Part shown: positions 1-10,465 of the stretch, one piece after another
Numbering within the stretch: the stretch's first letter is position 1
Layout of the letters: every line of letters starts with the position of its first letter
The notes under the pieces: generated by a model
The model's database searches: none
Seen by the model: only the letters and a program-made list of their open reading frames with translations
What the model was told of the DNA's origin: nothing
Position numbers and translations under genes: made by a program
NCBI GenBank assembly: GCA_963995525.1
Contig: OZ023216.1
Location: forward strand, 39,168,219 to 39,232,218
From: Escarpia spicata
Taxonomy: Eukaryota; Annelida; Polychaeta; Sabellida; Siboglinidae
Direction of reading: 5' to 3'
DNA length: 64,000 bases

Positions 1-100
1 CCCTCTCTAGTTGGGCTAGTGTGGATTTGTGTAAGCTGCGCACTTTCTGTTGTGTCAATGAGGGCTTGTTGGACGGATCGCTCTGGTGCGCACGTTTGCG

Positions 101-152
101 TGATTTGTCCATCCACAGAATTTGTCCATCCACAGAATGGATGGACAAATCA
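101..152. repeat. Direct duplication with an inverted repeat (hairpin)
   Basis: A 17-bp sequence (tttgtccatccacagaa) occurs twice back to back at 104-120 and 121-137. The arm tgatttgtccatc at 101-113 is the exact reverse complement of gatggacaaatca near 139-152, so the block can fold into a hairpin. It abuts the LINE fragment and is probably a rearrangement scar. Confidence 0.6.
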
Positions 153-292
153 TAAAAAAGACTGTATAATCTATAGAAGTCTCGTCAGACCTATTCTGGA
201 ATATGGAAATGTTGCTAGGGCCCTTATACTCGAGAGAAACCAACAAATACTTGAAAATGTACAAAGAAGGATCCCATGTCTGAAGTCGACCA
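150..292 (+). mobile_element. Non-LTR retrotransposon (LINE) reverse transcriptase fragment
   Basis: A short + strand reading frame contains YRSLVRPILEYGN followed by an ENVQRR-like stretch. This is the characteristic C-terminal thumb-region signature of LINE reverse transcriptases (family form: Y-K-x-L-V-R-P-x-L-E-Y ... L-E-x-V-Q-R-R). Neither the catalytic palm domain nor an endonuclease is visible, so this is a decayed fragment, possibly continuing to the left of the window. It is not an expressed gene. Confidence 0.6.
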
Positions 293-330
293 TAATGTGG
301 CGCCACCTACTGGTGTTTACGGTGGAACCA

Positions 331-1116
331 ATGAATACACGCAAAAACGAGTGAATACCTTGTACATTTTGATCGATAAAACACAGTAATTTAATTGTTT
401 AATCACGTGACGAGTGTATATGTGTACGATATGTGTTGTACATATGCCTACATGTTTGTGCAGAATGACTAGTTCCAGCATATGTGCACAAACAACAGTG
501 GAGTACAACTAACAGGCTACTAGCCTACAAGACCTCAACAGGATATGTATATGTATGTAGAATTATGATAACTGCAGAAACTGGCTGCCCATTCACTATC
601 TAAAGCCGTTGCGTTGGCGTCACGTTCAACCAAAGTTACTCAGCACATAACATAACACAGTCTTGATTGCTTCTAGGGAAGAATTCTTTCTGCAACATGC
701 TCTCATAGATATGCCTTTCAGAGAATGATGAAGTAGGTGGACAAGTTAGACTTAGTTCTGAACCTGACCAATGACAGTGGCAAAATGGGCTGACTGCCAA
801 GTGACTGCTAAGCACAGCTCTGGACCTAGTCAGTGTTACTCTTTGCCAACTTCCTACAACAAGTGTAGCTGTTTACTCGTCTTTAACTATGTCAGTATAA
901 CTAGTATTAACTAACAACAATGTTACGTCTGCATGGTACGCTGTGTAGCATTGTAACAGTTGCTACAAGTGTAACTGTGAATCGAAGGGAATACGAGAAA
1001 CCAACATTTATCATGTATATGAGCTGGCATAATATATTCATTAATACATGTCAAGGAAACAGGGGCTGTCAATGTGTTACCACTGCGTCATGGTCAAAGA
1101 AGCACTAGGCACTTAT
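331..1116. other. Intergenic sequence, nothing recognised
   Basis: AT-rich DNA with only short frames. A 62-codon frame at 920-1108 has no recognisable domain or conserved motif. It could in principle hold an upstream SDHAF4 exon, but I found no convincing donor joining it in frame to the exon at 1941. Confidence 0.4.
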
Positions 1117-1200
1117 AGGTCAATCATCAGGGGCATGTGATGGTATGTCAACCATCAGGGGCATGTGTCGGTATGTCAACCATCGGGGGCATGTGTCAGT
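1117..1200. repeat. 28-bp tandem repeat, about 3 copies
   Basis: The core catcaggggcatgtg recurs at about 1125, 1153 and 1181 (third copy with one substitution), giving a 28-bp period. It lies upstream of the SDHAF4 exon with no visible function. Confidence 0.8.
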
Positions 1201-1562
1201 GTGAGTTTTCACTAGAATCTCCCACTTAGAAAATAAATTCTGAGTAAACCACAGGCGAGATATTGTTGACTGTACATAGAACTTTCCAAATGGTTAAATT
1301 GCATTAACTCGTTTAGATGTTTAGGCACGCACAGTTGCTTTTTGTTTCCCTGTAAATAACTATGATAGGGTTTATGACAAGAGTAAATCTTCGACTTAAC
1401 CTTAATACAAAATTGAAGGTAAAAAGAATAATAAGTTAACCTAGTTTTCGTCTAGATCTTAGTTTTAGACAGCAAGTCCCTAACGATGTGCCATGTCTTG
1501 ATAATTTACTACAAACAACTCTATCTAGGGCTAACATAACCATTGGTTTTATTTCCCTTCTC

Positions 1563-1725
1563 TAGAGCAGGTCCACTATGTCCACTTGTTACACATTTAC
1601 CCCCTGCGTGGGATCTTTCACTTCCCCTGGCATAGACACCTGATAGAAGTGTCCCTGTTGAAACGCACAGGCAGCATGGGGTGAATAACAACATAGGGTG
1701 AATAAAAAAGTTTCAAACTGATGGA
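1563..1725. repeat. Dispersed repeat A, copy 1
   Basis: This stretch shares an ordered series of blocks with 51720-51905: tctagag, ttacacattta/ttacatattta, cttcccctggca, agacacc, and gtgaataaaa ending in agtttcaaactgatg/agttttgaaatgatg. The shared order shows a common interspersed element. A B-box-like GGATTCGAACC sits just to its right at 1734-1744 (reverse orientation) and may be a tRNA-derived head of a SINE, but the second copy lacks it. The family is not identified. Confidence 0.6.
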
Positions 1726-1940
1726 TGGTAGTAGGATTCGAACCATGGTCCCCTCAACTGACAGCACACTAATTTCATGTTCTGTATCTGGCTGATCTGC
1801 TATACTTGATACTATACATATTCTGCTTTAAGGTTTATGTCAAAGCAGCACATCTATCTACAATTAATTTGTCATCAACTGAAATCCGAATGTATCATTG
1901 TGTGCAAACTGGACACGCTAACAACAGCTGATTCTTTCAG

Positions 1941-2281
1941 GGGTGGGCATTGCTGAACGCACTCTGTGGCAGACTCCAGCCTGCACACAGACAGCGATGA
2001 GGCAGTACAGTGACAGCGCGAGGACGGGGACACCGCTTAAGAAAGCGACAACTCCTGTTGGGAAACTTGACGAGAAGTGGGAGTCACAGTCACAAGTGGC
2101 TCAGCCACAGGCAGAAGAGATGGGTGAAGTGGAGGGGGAACCGGAACAGTTCAAGCCCAGTCGGTACGCCCGCTTCCCCAACGACACAAACCCAGAGACG
2201 GGAGAGATCGATGGGCCGAGAGGACCGGAGCCAACAAGATATGGGGATTGGGAGAGAAAGGGGAGAGCGGTAGACTTCTGA
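1941..2281 (+). CDS. SDHAF4: Succinate dehydrogenase assembly factor 4, last exon
   Basis: SDHAF4 is a small mitochondrial matrix chaperone that binds flavinylated SDHA and promotes assembly of respiratory complex II. This exon follows a pyrimidine-rich acceptor (attctttcag) ending at 1940 and is open to a TGA at 2279-2281. It encodes about 112 residues. The C-terminus has the family signature [12 protein letters not shown], then [18 protein letters not shown] and a terminal DF, essentially the conserved tail of animal SDHAF4. The first ~30 residues are rich in R, T, S and A with few acidic residues, as expected of a mitochondrial presequence (RQYSDSA could mark the cleavage area). The exon starts with two bases of a split codon, so a short upstream exon with the start codon is missing or outside the window. 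Length is close to the usual ~108 residues. The C-terminal identification is firm; the exon start is inferred. Confidence 0.92.
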
Positions 2282-2984
2282 TTTAGGACGTCAGTGTGAT
2301 GGAGCTGTGGAACATATATGTATGTGTGTGACATATTGTGACGTTTCAGACATTGAGATAAGGGTGCTCACCATGTTAAAGAGCAACATTTCAGTTTTAC
2401 AATGATGTCAGTGTCATCCGTGCGAGTCTGTCACATATTCTTCTTGCCCTACATTGGCTATATTGCTTGGGTAAAATTATAGGCGATATCACAATTTTGA
2501 CAATGTACACGTTTTGTTTTTCTTGGCGTAGAATCGTGCATTTCGTTTTGTGAACTACTCTTCAGAGCCATTGTGCTGATGGATCGCTGCGGTACTGCAC
2601 TAATTTTAGGGTAATTGTCAAAAGTGTGTCATAAAAAATGGGTGCTATTTATTAACGGACTTACAATTTTTTTGCAAAATTAACTTCGATTATCCACTGT
2701 AAATATTGCTTTAATAAAAAACTTAAATTTTAATGTATGACTTGCCGATTTGCACCGCAACATTTACACAAATAAATAATGTGTCAACTGTATTGTATAT
2801 TTGTTGCATTGCAGTATTAGTATAGCATGGTATATAACAGTTTGTCGCAAAACACCACCACTACTAGCTAGGTACTGTGAACCACTGTATTCAGTTTATG
2901 TGGTTCTGCAGATGAACGCTTCAGGTACATAGTAAATACATCATACTATAAATAAAATGTGTGTTCTTATATAGCAAAGAACAA
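2282..2984 (+). other. Probable SDHAF4 3'UTR and flank
   Basis: AT-rich sequence after the SDHAF4 stop. AATAAA hexamers at 2713-2718 and 2771-2776 are the nearest plausible polyadenylation signals, implying a 3'UTR of roughly 450-520 nt. Nothing else is recognised up to the LINE remnant at 2985. Confidence 0.4.
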
Positions 2985-3330
2985 GCCAGCAGCCGCACAA
3001 ACAAAGATGGAAAGAAGTATGCTAGACAACACATATCGGGAGAGAGAAACACAAACACCTGAGTGAGAGAGAAGATAAAGGTTATAAACAGAAGTGGACC
3101 TGGGCAGGGCACATCAGCAGACTACGAGATAACCGATGGACATCGCATATCCCCAACTGGAGACACGAAATGATCTAGATGAAGACCGGCGAGACGGTGG
3201 AGAGATGAACTAGACGAGTACTGGAAGGGCACCGTTTGGCAGAGGATAGCGCAAGACAGGTAGATCTGGAAACAGCATGCTGAGGCCTTCACCCAACCAC
3301 GGGACACTACGACTGCACAATGATGATACA
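2985..3330 (+). mobile_element. LINE 3' end (C-terminal part of ORF2), decayed
   Basis: The + strand frame around 3082-3165 reads KQKWTWAGHISRLRDNRW followed by T-S-H-I-P-N-W. This is the motif at the C-terminus of endonuclease/reverse-transcriptase polyproteins of invertebrate LINEs. Further motifs (WKGT, WQRIA-like, dispersed over frames) follow, then atgatgat close to the presumed 3' terminus. Frame breaks show it is dead. Confidence 0.7.
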
Positions 3331-3639
3331 GAACAACATCCGTCTTTGAACCACTTGGAGCTCTTTACACTTTACAAACCAGTTCTTTAAAACTTGATCC
3401 CAACTTCTCGGGGTGTATTTAGCGTGAACGGGGACATAAAATGAACATAATTTTCCTTGCTTTGGATAATTAGATACTGCACTACCCCATATCAGGACTT
3501 TGTTTGTGTATATACACAGACCGCTATGTTAATACAAGTGCTTCAGTATGGGGTTAGGACATGGAAGTCCTTCATTTTCCACATTGCAGTTCAGGTCTGT
3601 TGATGTTCAGATTTATAATGTCAATATGTGACCCGCCCC

Positions 3640-4085
3640 ATTGGACCAGGTATTAAGTGACAGGCCTATTCTGCATATGAGCCAGAAATAGCTGTCCAGG
3701 TCATGTCCCATCAATTTTGTGATGATTTCCGTGTCCACTTTATATCCTCAACAAATAATCCTAACTAAACAAAGTACATGCATTTATAAACTCAACAAAT
3801 AATCCTAACTAAACAAAGTACATGCATTTATAAACTCAACAAATAATCCTAACTAAACAAAGTACATGCATTTATAAACTCAACAAGACAATAGGAGTCA
3901 AAATGTCCTTGTTTCTCAAAATGTCGCTTTTTAAAAGTTTGCTTCGCTTTTAGCAATAAATAAAAAATTACTTAAGATATTTTGACAAATGAGGTATCAT
4001 TTAAAATTATGATCAGTGGAATCCAAAAAGGTACAAAACTCTAATTCGCAGTCTTGTGACTTGACACCTGGCAGGTCACACATGA
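3640..4085. repeat. Dispersed repeat B, copy 1, with internal 44-bp triplication
   Basis: The order of blocks (tgtccaggtcatgt, ttgtgat, tccactttat/tccagtttat, cctcaacaaa.aatcc, gcatttataaa/gcatttacaaa, agacaatagga, tgtttct, aaatgaggtatcat, aaaggtacaaaactc) matches 37445-37850. In this copy a 44-bp segment beginning ctcaacaaataatcc is repeated three times at 3747-3878; the other copy has it once. Family unknown. Confidence 0.75.
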
Positions 4086-4325
4086 TTATTTGGATTAGTA
4101 TGATTACCGGTAGCTGTTAATTTAGACCTCTAGAGTTGTGATCCCAACCACCTGATGGATAAGGTGGATTTGAACAACTCAAACATGTGGTGTCATTTAC
4201 AATATCCTAGCGTGTCGTGTTATTTTAAAGTTAATGTGAATCCAATTTTACAATTGTGCATGAATGTCAATCTGGTTCATGTCTGGTATGGATCCACCAG
4301 TATGAGTATTTACTATATTTTACAG

Positions 4326-7300
4326 TCAATGGACATGGTCTAAGTGAAAGGTTTAGTGAGGGACTACATCCTGCAGTGGATGGACAAGGTCTAAGTGAAA
4401 TTTCTACTGGAGGACTACATCCTGCAGTGGATGGACAAGGTCTAGGTGAAAGTTGTAGTGGAGGACTACATCCTGCAGTGGATGGACAAGGTCTACGTGA
4501 AAGGTCTACTGGAGGACTACATCCTGCAGTGGATGGATAAGGTCTAAGTGAAAGGTTTAGGGAGGGACTACATCTTGCAGTGTATGGACAAGGTCTAAGT
4601 GAAAGGTCTATTGGAGGACTACATCCTGCAGTGGATGGACAAGGTCTAAGTGAAAGGTCTACTGGAGGACTACATCCTGCAGTGGATGGACAAGGTCTTG
4701 GTGAAAGATGTAGCGGAGGACTACATCCTGCAGTGGATGGACAAGGTCTAAGTGAAAGTTGTAGTGGAGGACTACATCCTGCAGTGGATGGACAAGGTCC
4801 AAGTGAAAGGTCTACTGGAGGACTACATCCTGCAGTGGATGGATAAGGTCTAGGTGAAAGATGTAGCGGAGGACTACATCCTGCAGTGGATGGACAAGGT
4901 CTAAGTGAAAGGTCTACTGGAGGACTACATCCTGCAGTGGATGGACAAGGTCTCAGTGAAAGGTCTAGTGGAAGACTACATCCTGCAGTGGATGGACAAG
5001 GTCTAGGTGAAAGTTGTAGTGGAGGACTACATCCTGCAGTGGATGGACAAGGTCTAAGTGAAAGTTCTACTGGAGGACTACATCCTGCAGTGGATGGACA
5101 AGGTCTCAGTGAAAGATCTACTGGAGGAGTACATCCTGCAGTGGATGGATAAAGTCTAAGTGAAAGGTTTAGGGAGAGACTACATCCTGCAGTGGATGGA
5201 CAAGATCTAGTTGAAAGTTGTAGTGGAGGACTACATCCTGCAGTGGATGGACAAGGTGTAAGTGAAAGGTCTACTGGAAGACTACATCCTGCAGTGGATG
5301 GACAAGGTCTCAGTGAAAGGTCTACTGGAGGAGTACATCCTGCAGTGGATGGATAAGGTCTAAGTGAAAGGTTTAGGGAGAGACTACATCCTGCAGTGGA
5401 TGGACAAGGTCTAAGTGAAAGGTTCAGTGAGGGACTACATCCTGCAGTGGATGGACAAGGTGTAGGTGAAAGTTGTAGTGGAGGACTACATCCTGCAGTG
5501 GATGGACAAGATCTAGTTGAAAGTTGTAGTGGAGGACTACATCCTGCAGTGGATGGACAAGGTCTAAGTGAAAGGTCTACTGGAGGACCACATCCTGCAG
5601 TGGGTGGACAAGGTCTCAGTGAAAGGTCTACTGGAAGAGTACATCCTGCAGTGGATGGATAAGGTCTAAGTGAAAGGTCTATTGGAGGACAACATCCTGC
5701 AGTGGATGGACAAGGTCTAAGTGAAAGGTCTATTGGAGGACTACATCCTGCAGTGGATGGACAAGGTCTAAGTGAAAGGTCTACTAGAGGACTACATCCT
5801 GCAGTGGATGGACAAGGTCTAAGTGAAAGGTTTAGTGAGGAACTACTTCCTGCAGTGGATGGACAAGGTCTAAGTGAAAGGTTTAGTGAGGGACTACATC
5901 TTGCAATGTATGGACAAGGTCTAGGTGAAAGGTTTAGTGAGGAACTACTTCCTGCAGTGGATGGACAAGGTCTACTGGAGGACTACATCCTGCAGTGGAT
6001 GGACAAGGTCTAAGTGAAAGGTCTACTGGAGGACTACATCCTGCAGTGGATGGACAAGGTCTAGGTGAAAGTTGTAGTGGAGGACTACATCCTGCAGTGG
6101 ATGGACAAGGTGTAAGTGAAAGGTCTACTGGAAGACTACATCCTGCAGTGGATGGACAAGGTCTCAGTGAAAGATCTACTGGAGGAGTACATCCTGCAAT
6201 GGATGGATAAAGTCTAAGTGAAAGGTTTAGGGAGAGACTACATCCTGCAGTGGATGGACAAGATCTAGTTGAAAGTTGTAGTGGAGGACTACATCCTGCA
6301 GTGGATGGACAAGGTGTAAGTGAAAGGTCTACTGGAAGACTACATCCTGCAGTGGATGGACAAGGTCTCAGTGAAAGGTCTACTGGAGGAGTACATCCTG
6401 CAGTGGATGGATAAGGTCTAAGTGAAAGGTTTAGGGAGAGACTACATCCTGCAGTGGATGGACAAGGTCTAAGTGAAAGGTTCAGTGAGGGACTACATCC
6501 TGCAGTGGATGGACAAGGTCTAGGTGAAAGTTGTAGTGGAGGACTACATCCTGCAGTGGATGGACAAGATATAGTTGAAAGTTGTAGTGGAGGACTACAT
6601 CCTGCAGTGGATGGACAAGGTCTAAGTGAAAGGTCTACTGGAGGACCACATCCTGCAGTGGGTGGACAAGGTCTCAGTGAAAGGTCTACTGGAAGAGTAC
6701 ATCCTGCAGTGGATGGATAAGGTCTAAGTGAAAGGTCTATTGGAGGACAACATCCTGCAGTGGATGGACAAGGTCTAAGTGAAAGGTTTAGTGAGGAACT
6801 ACTTCCTGCAGTGGATGGACAAGGTCTAAGTGAAAGGTTTAGTGAGGGACTACATCTTGCAATGTATGGACAAGGTCTAGGTGAAAGGTTTAGTGAGGAA
6901 CTACTTCCTGCAGTGGATGGACAAGGTCTACTGGAGGACTACATCCTGCAGTGGACGGACAAGGTCTAAGTGAAAGGTCTACTGGAGGACTACATCCTGC
7001 AGTGGATGGACAAGGTCTAGGTGAAAGTTGTAGTGGAGGACTACATCCTGCAGTGGATGGACAAGGTGTAAGTGAAAGGTCTACTGGAAGACTACATCCT
7101 GCAGTGGATGGACAAGGTCTCAGTGAAAGGTCTACTGGAGGAGTACATCCTGCAGTGGATGGATAAGGTCTAAGTGAAAGGTTTAGGGAGAGACTACATC
7201 CTGCAGTGGATGGACAAGGTCTAAGTGAAAGGTTCAGTGAGGGACTACATCCTGCAGTGGATGGACAAGGTCTAGGTGAAAGTTGTAGTGGAGGACTACA

Positions 7301-8712
7301 TCCTGCAGTGGATGGACAAGATCTAGTTGAAAGTTGTAGTGGAGGACTACATCCTGCAGTGGATGGACAAGGTCTAAGTGAAAGGTCTACTGGAGGACCA
7401 CATCCTGCAGTGGGTGGACAAGGTCTCAGTGAAAGGTCTACTGGAAGAGTACATCCTGCAGTGGATGGATAAGGTCTAAGTGAAAGGTCTATTGGAGGAC
7501 AACATCCTGCAGTGGATGGACAAGGTCTAAGTGAAAGGTCTATTGGAGGACTACATCCTGCAGTGGATGGACAAGGTCTAAGTGAAAGGTCTACTGGAGG
7601 ACTACATCCTGCAGTGGATGGACAAGGTCTAAGTGAAAGGTTTAGTGAGGAACTACTTCCTGCAGTGGATGGACAAGGTCTAAGTGAAAGGTTTAGTGAT
7701 GGACTACATCTTGCAATGTATGGACAAGGTCTAGGTGAAAGGTTTAGTGAGGAACTACTTCCTGCAGTGGATGGACAAGGTCTACTGGAGGACTACATCC
7801 TGCAGTGGATGGACAAGGTCTAAGTGAAAGGTCTACTGGAGGACTACATCCTGCAGTGGATGGACAAGGTCTAGGTGAAAGTTGTAGTGGAGGACTACAT
7901 CCTGCAGTGGATGGATAAGGTCTAAGTGAAAGGTCTACTGGAGGACTACATCCTGCAGTGGATGGATAAGGTCTAAGTGAAAGGTTTAGTGAGGGACTAC
8001 ATCTTGCAGTGTATGGACAAGGTCTAAGTGAAAGGTCTATTGGAGGACTACATCCTGCAGTGGATGGACAAGGTCCAAGTGAAAGGTCTACTGGAGGACT
8101 ACATCCTGCTGTGGATGGACAAGGTCTAAGTGAAAGGTCTACTGGAAGACTACATCCTGCAGTGGATGGACAAGGTCTAAGTGAAAGGTCTACTGGAGGA
8201 CTACATCCTGCAGTGGATGGACAAGGTCTAGGTGAAAGTTGTAGTGGAGGACTACATCCTGCAGTGGATGGACAAGGTCTAAGTGAAAGGTCTACTGGAG
8301 GACTACATCCTGCAGTGGATGGATAAGGTCTAAGTGAAAGGTTTAGGGAGGGACTACATCCTGCAGTGGATGGATAAGGTCTAAGTGAAAGGTTTAGGGA
8401 GGGACTACATCCTGCAGTGGATGGACAAGGTCTAAGTGAAAGGTTTAGTGAAGGACTACATCCTGCAGTGGATGGACAAGGTCTAAGTGAAAGGTTTAGT
8501 GAGGGACTACATCCTGCAGTGAATGGACAAGGTCTAAGTGAAAGGTTCAGTGAGGGACTACATCTTGCAGTGGATGGACAAGGTCTAGGTGAAAGTTGTA
8601 GTGGAGGACTACATCCTGGAGTGGATGGACAAGGTCTAAGTGAAAGGTCTAGTGGAAGACTACATCCTGGAGTGGATTGACAAGGTCTATGTGAAAGTTG
8701 TAGTGGAAGGTC
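4326..8712. repeat. 51-bp minisatellite array (about 86 units), intergenic
   Basis: Head-to-tail units of 51 bp with core ggtctaagtgaaaggtctac and a conserved catcctgcagtggatggac block. Variants differ in the middle (tctactgga, tgtagtgga, tttagtgag). Because 51 is a multiple of three the array is open for long stretches on both strands, including a 330-codon minus-strand frame at 7744-8736, but nothing else suggests coding. It shows higher-order repetition: the interval from 5396 recurs at 6454 (1,058 bp = 20 units + one 38-bp unit) and again at 7206 (752 bp = 14 units + one 38-bp unit). The 38-bp unit has lost 13 bp. The array lies between the convergent 3' ends of SDHAF4 and the flippase gene. 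Confidence 0.97.
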
Positions 8713-9877
8713 GCTAGATGACAAACTCGGATCCAACTAAATAATAGCCAACATCTTCGCAGAACTAAAATCAGCATAAAAAAAATTACTCAACAGAAGA
8801 TCAACAGTTTATTGCCAGATTGTACATTTCTTATTAATGTCATTTTATTGCCAGTGTGAAAAAATAAACTGTAATGTGAAACATAAGTGGTTTGTCTGTA
8901 GCAAACACATAATCTATGGTGTCTCTATCACCTTTCATCTAATCCTTATATACATACCACCATTTAATATATACACTTCTATTAAAATATATATGTAACA
9001 CATACAGAACTTTGTGCTAATGAGGTCACGATAAAACGCCATGGAAACGACCCAAATGTTTATTTTTTCTAGACAAAACATCAGTTTAATTAACCCATGG
9101 ACCCGCATATATAGAATGCCCCGATGCCTAGACGCAATGCACTCCCTGCAACTTAGCTGCAGCTTGTAGTAATCACGATATCTGCAAAATAAAATAAATT
9201 TAAAGTAGTCATATTCATCTATTCAGTATTCGGTAACTTTTACCAAGCAAAATACCACAATTATACATAATTATTTATATATTAATGTATATATATACAT
9301 CAAGGTGAAATAAAGATGACGCAAACTGTTGATATCTGCACGTGATTGCGTAGAACACAATTATTTAGGATCTGGTATTATTTTAAATTTTCTGTAAAAT
9401 ATATAGATTCTGCCACAATCACGTTGGGACGGATATCTAAATATATAGATTCTGCCACAATCACGTTGGGACGGACATCTAAAAACATGATGGCACTTCA
9501 CAAAGACTGCCATTTTGATAGGCAGTGCAACACCGTTGTGAGATCGAAAACTTGTCTTTATGTACTCTCGCCTACACACCACTGATGCTTCGCACACAAC
9601 TAGGAAGCTGTCAACCCCAACATCAAATGAGGATTATGTGACATCACATACAAAGTGAAAGTGACAAGTTGCCATCACAGAATCATGTGATGGATGGATA
9701 CATGCTACGTGATGAGTAGCTACCGGCCTCCGATTGCAGTCGTGCTCCCTCGCAACACAAATCACTCCACATATCACAGAAGATCCTTCAGAAGGCACTG
9801 CTACACACCCACAAAAGTGGCACGTTAACAAACCAACTGAAACCTAGTGGCAGTGCGCAGAACCGCGCCGCTCTTTG
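8713..9877 (-). other. 3' flank and probable 3'UTR of the flippase gene
   Basis: Sequence downstream (leftward) of the flippase stop codon. On the minus strand, AATAAA hexamers occur at 9059-9064, 8844-8849 and 8808-8813. The first would give a 3'UTR of about 0.8 kb. A 42-bp tandem duplication sits at 9397-9482. No other gene is recognised. Confidence 0.4.
9397..9482. repeat. 42-bp tandem duplication
   Basis: Two nearly identical 42-bp copies containing gattctgccacaatcacg and ttgggacgga, with period measured from 9401 to 9443. It would lie inside the flippase 3'UTR if the 9059 polyadenylation signal is used. Confidence 0.85.
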
Positions 9878-10465
9878 CTAACTGTAGACGGGCTTGCTGT
9901 CGTTCGCGCATGCCGTGTACTTGCCGTTTAAAACGTCTGACGAGAAGTGCGCGGAGAGATAGTTGTCCGTCTGCAACTGCGGTGAGTTCGTCATCCGCTT
10001 GGTGACACGTTTCGGCTTGGGACGCGCGCTGCTCGCTATTGTCGTTAACATATTTGTGCCGGTCGTGATGAGACGACCAAAGCCCTCCGTGTGGGAGAAT
10101 GCATACCCAGACCGGTTGACCGAGCGGAAACTGTGTCGCAGCGTCGAGTGTCGCCGCAGTATGATCTGACCAGTGCGTGTCTTCATCGTGGAGCGCTGCA
10201 TCTTGAAGCGAACCTTGTCAGTGAGTGTGGGTCGCGTGTCCATCATGTAGAAACGCTCGGCGACGACGGGAACGAGGAGGATTGTGACGGTGAGGATGAG
10301 AGTGAACCAGAAGTTGGCCGTCGTCATGAGATTGCGCGCTGTGCCCACGTATGAGTAGCTGAAGAAGTCTGAGTAGAAGATGAACGTGAAGCCGAAGTAG
10401 AAGAGGATGCTGCCCCACACCACGACGTGGTTGAAGATCGTCCAATAGCACGTCTCCAAGGCACA
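9878..10465 (-). CDS. ATP8B: Flippase exon 21 (TM8-10, cytosolic tail, stop)
   Basis: 588 bp including the stop at 9878-9880, acceptor tttgtttgcag. It encodes 195 residues: [20 protein letters not shown], hydrophobic helices ([31 protein letters not shown]), then a basic tail with [18 protein letters not shown]. That motif identifies the ATP8B class. The tail after it ([10 protein letters not shown] ... S-K-P-V-Y-S) is lineage specific and likely regulatory. Confidence 0.96.
   Translation of the reverse strand, partial: CALETCYWTIFNHVVVWGSILFYFGFTFIFYSDFFSYSYVGTARNLMTTANFWFTLILTVTILLVPVVAERFYMMDTRPTLTDKVRFKMQRSTMKTRTGQIILRRHSTLRHSFRSVNRSGYAFSHTEGFGRLITTGTNMLTTIASSARPKPKRVTKRMTNSPQLQTDNYLSAHFSSDVLNGKYTACANDSKPVYS

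Noticed and set aside
7744..8736. 330-codon minus-strand ORF with Ser/Pro/Cys repeats
   Set aside because: Lies wholly in the 51-bp minisatellite; the period is divisible by three, and the other strand is equally open in parts.
9963..10354. + strand ORFs over exon 21
   Set aside because: Antisense shadows of the flippase C-terminal exon.
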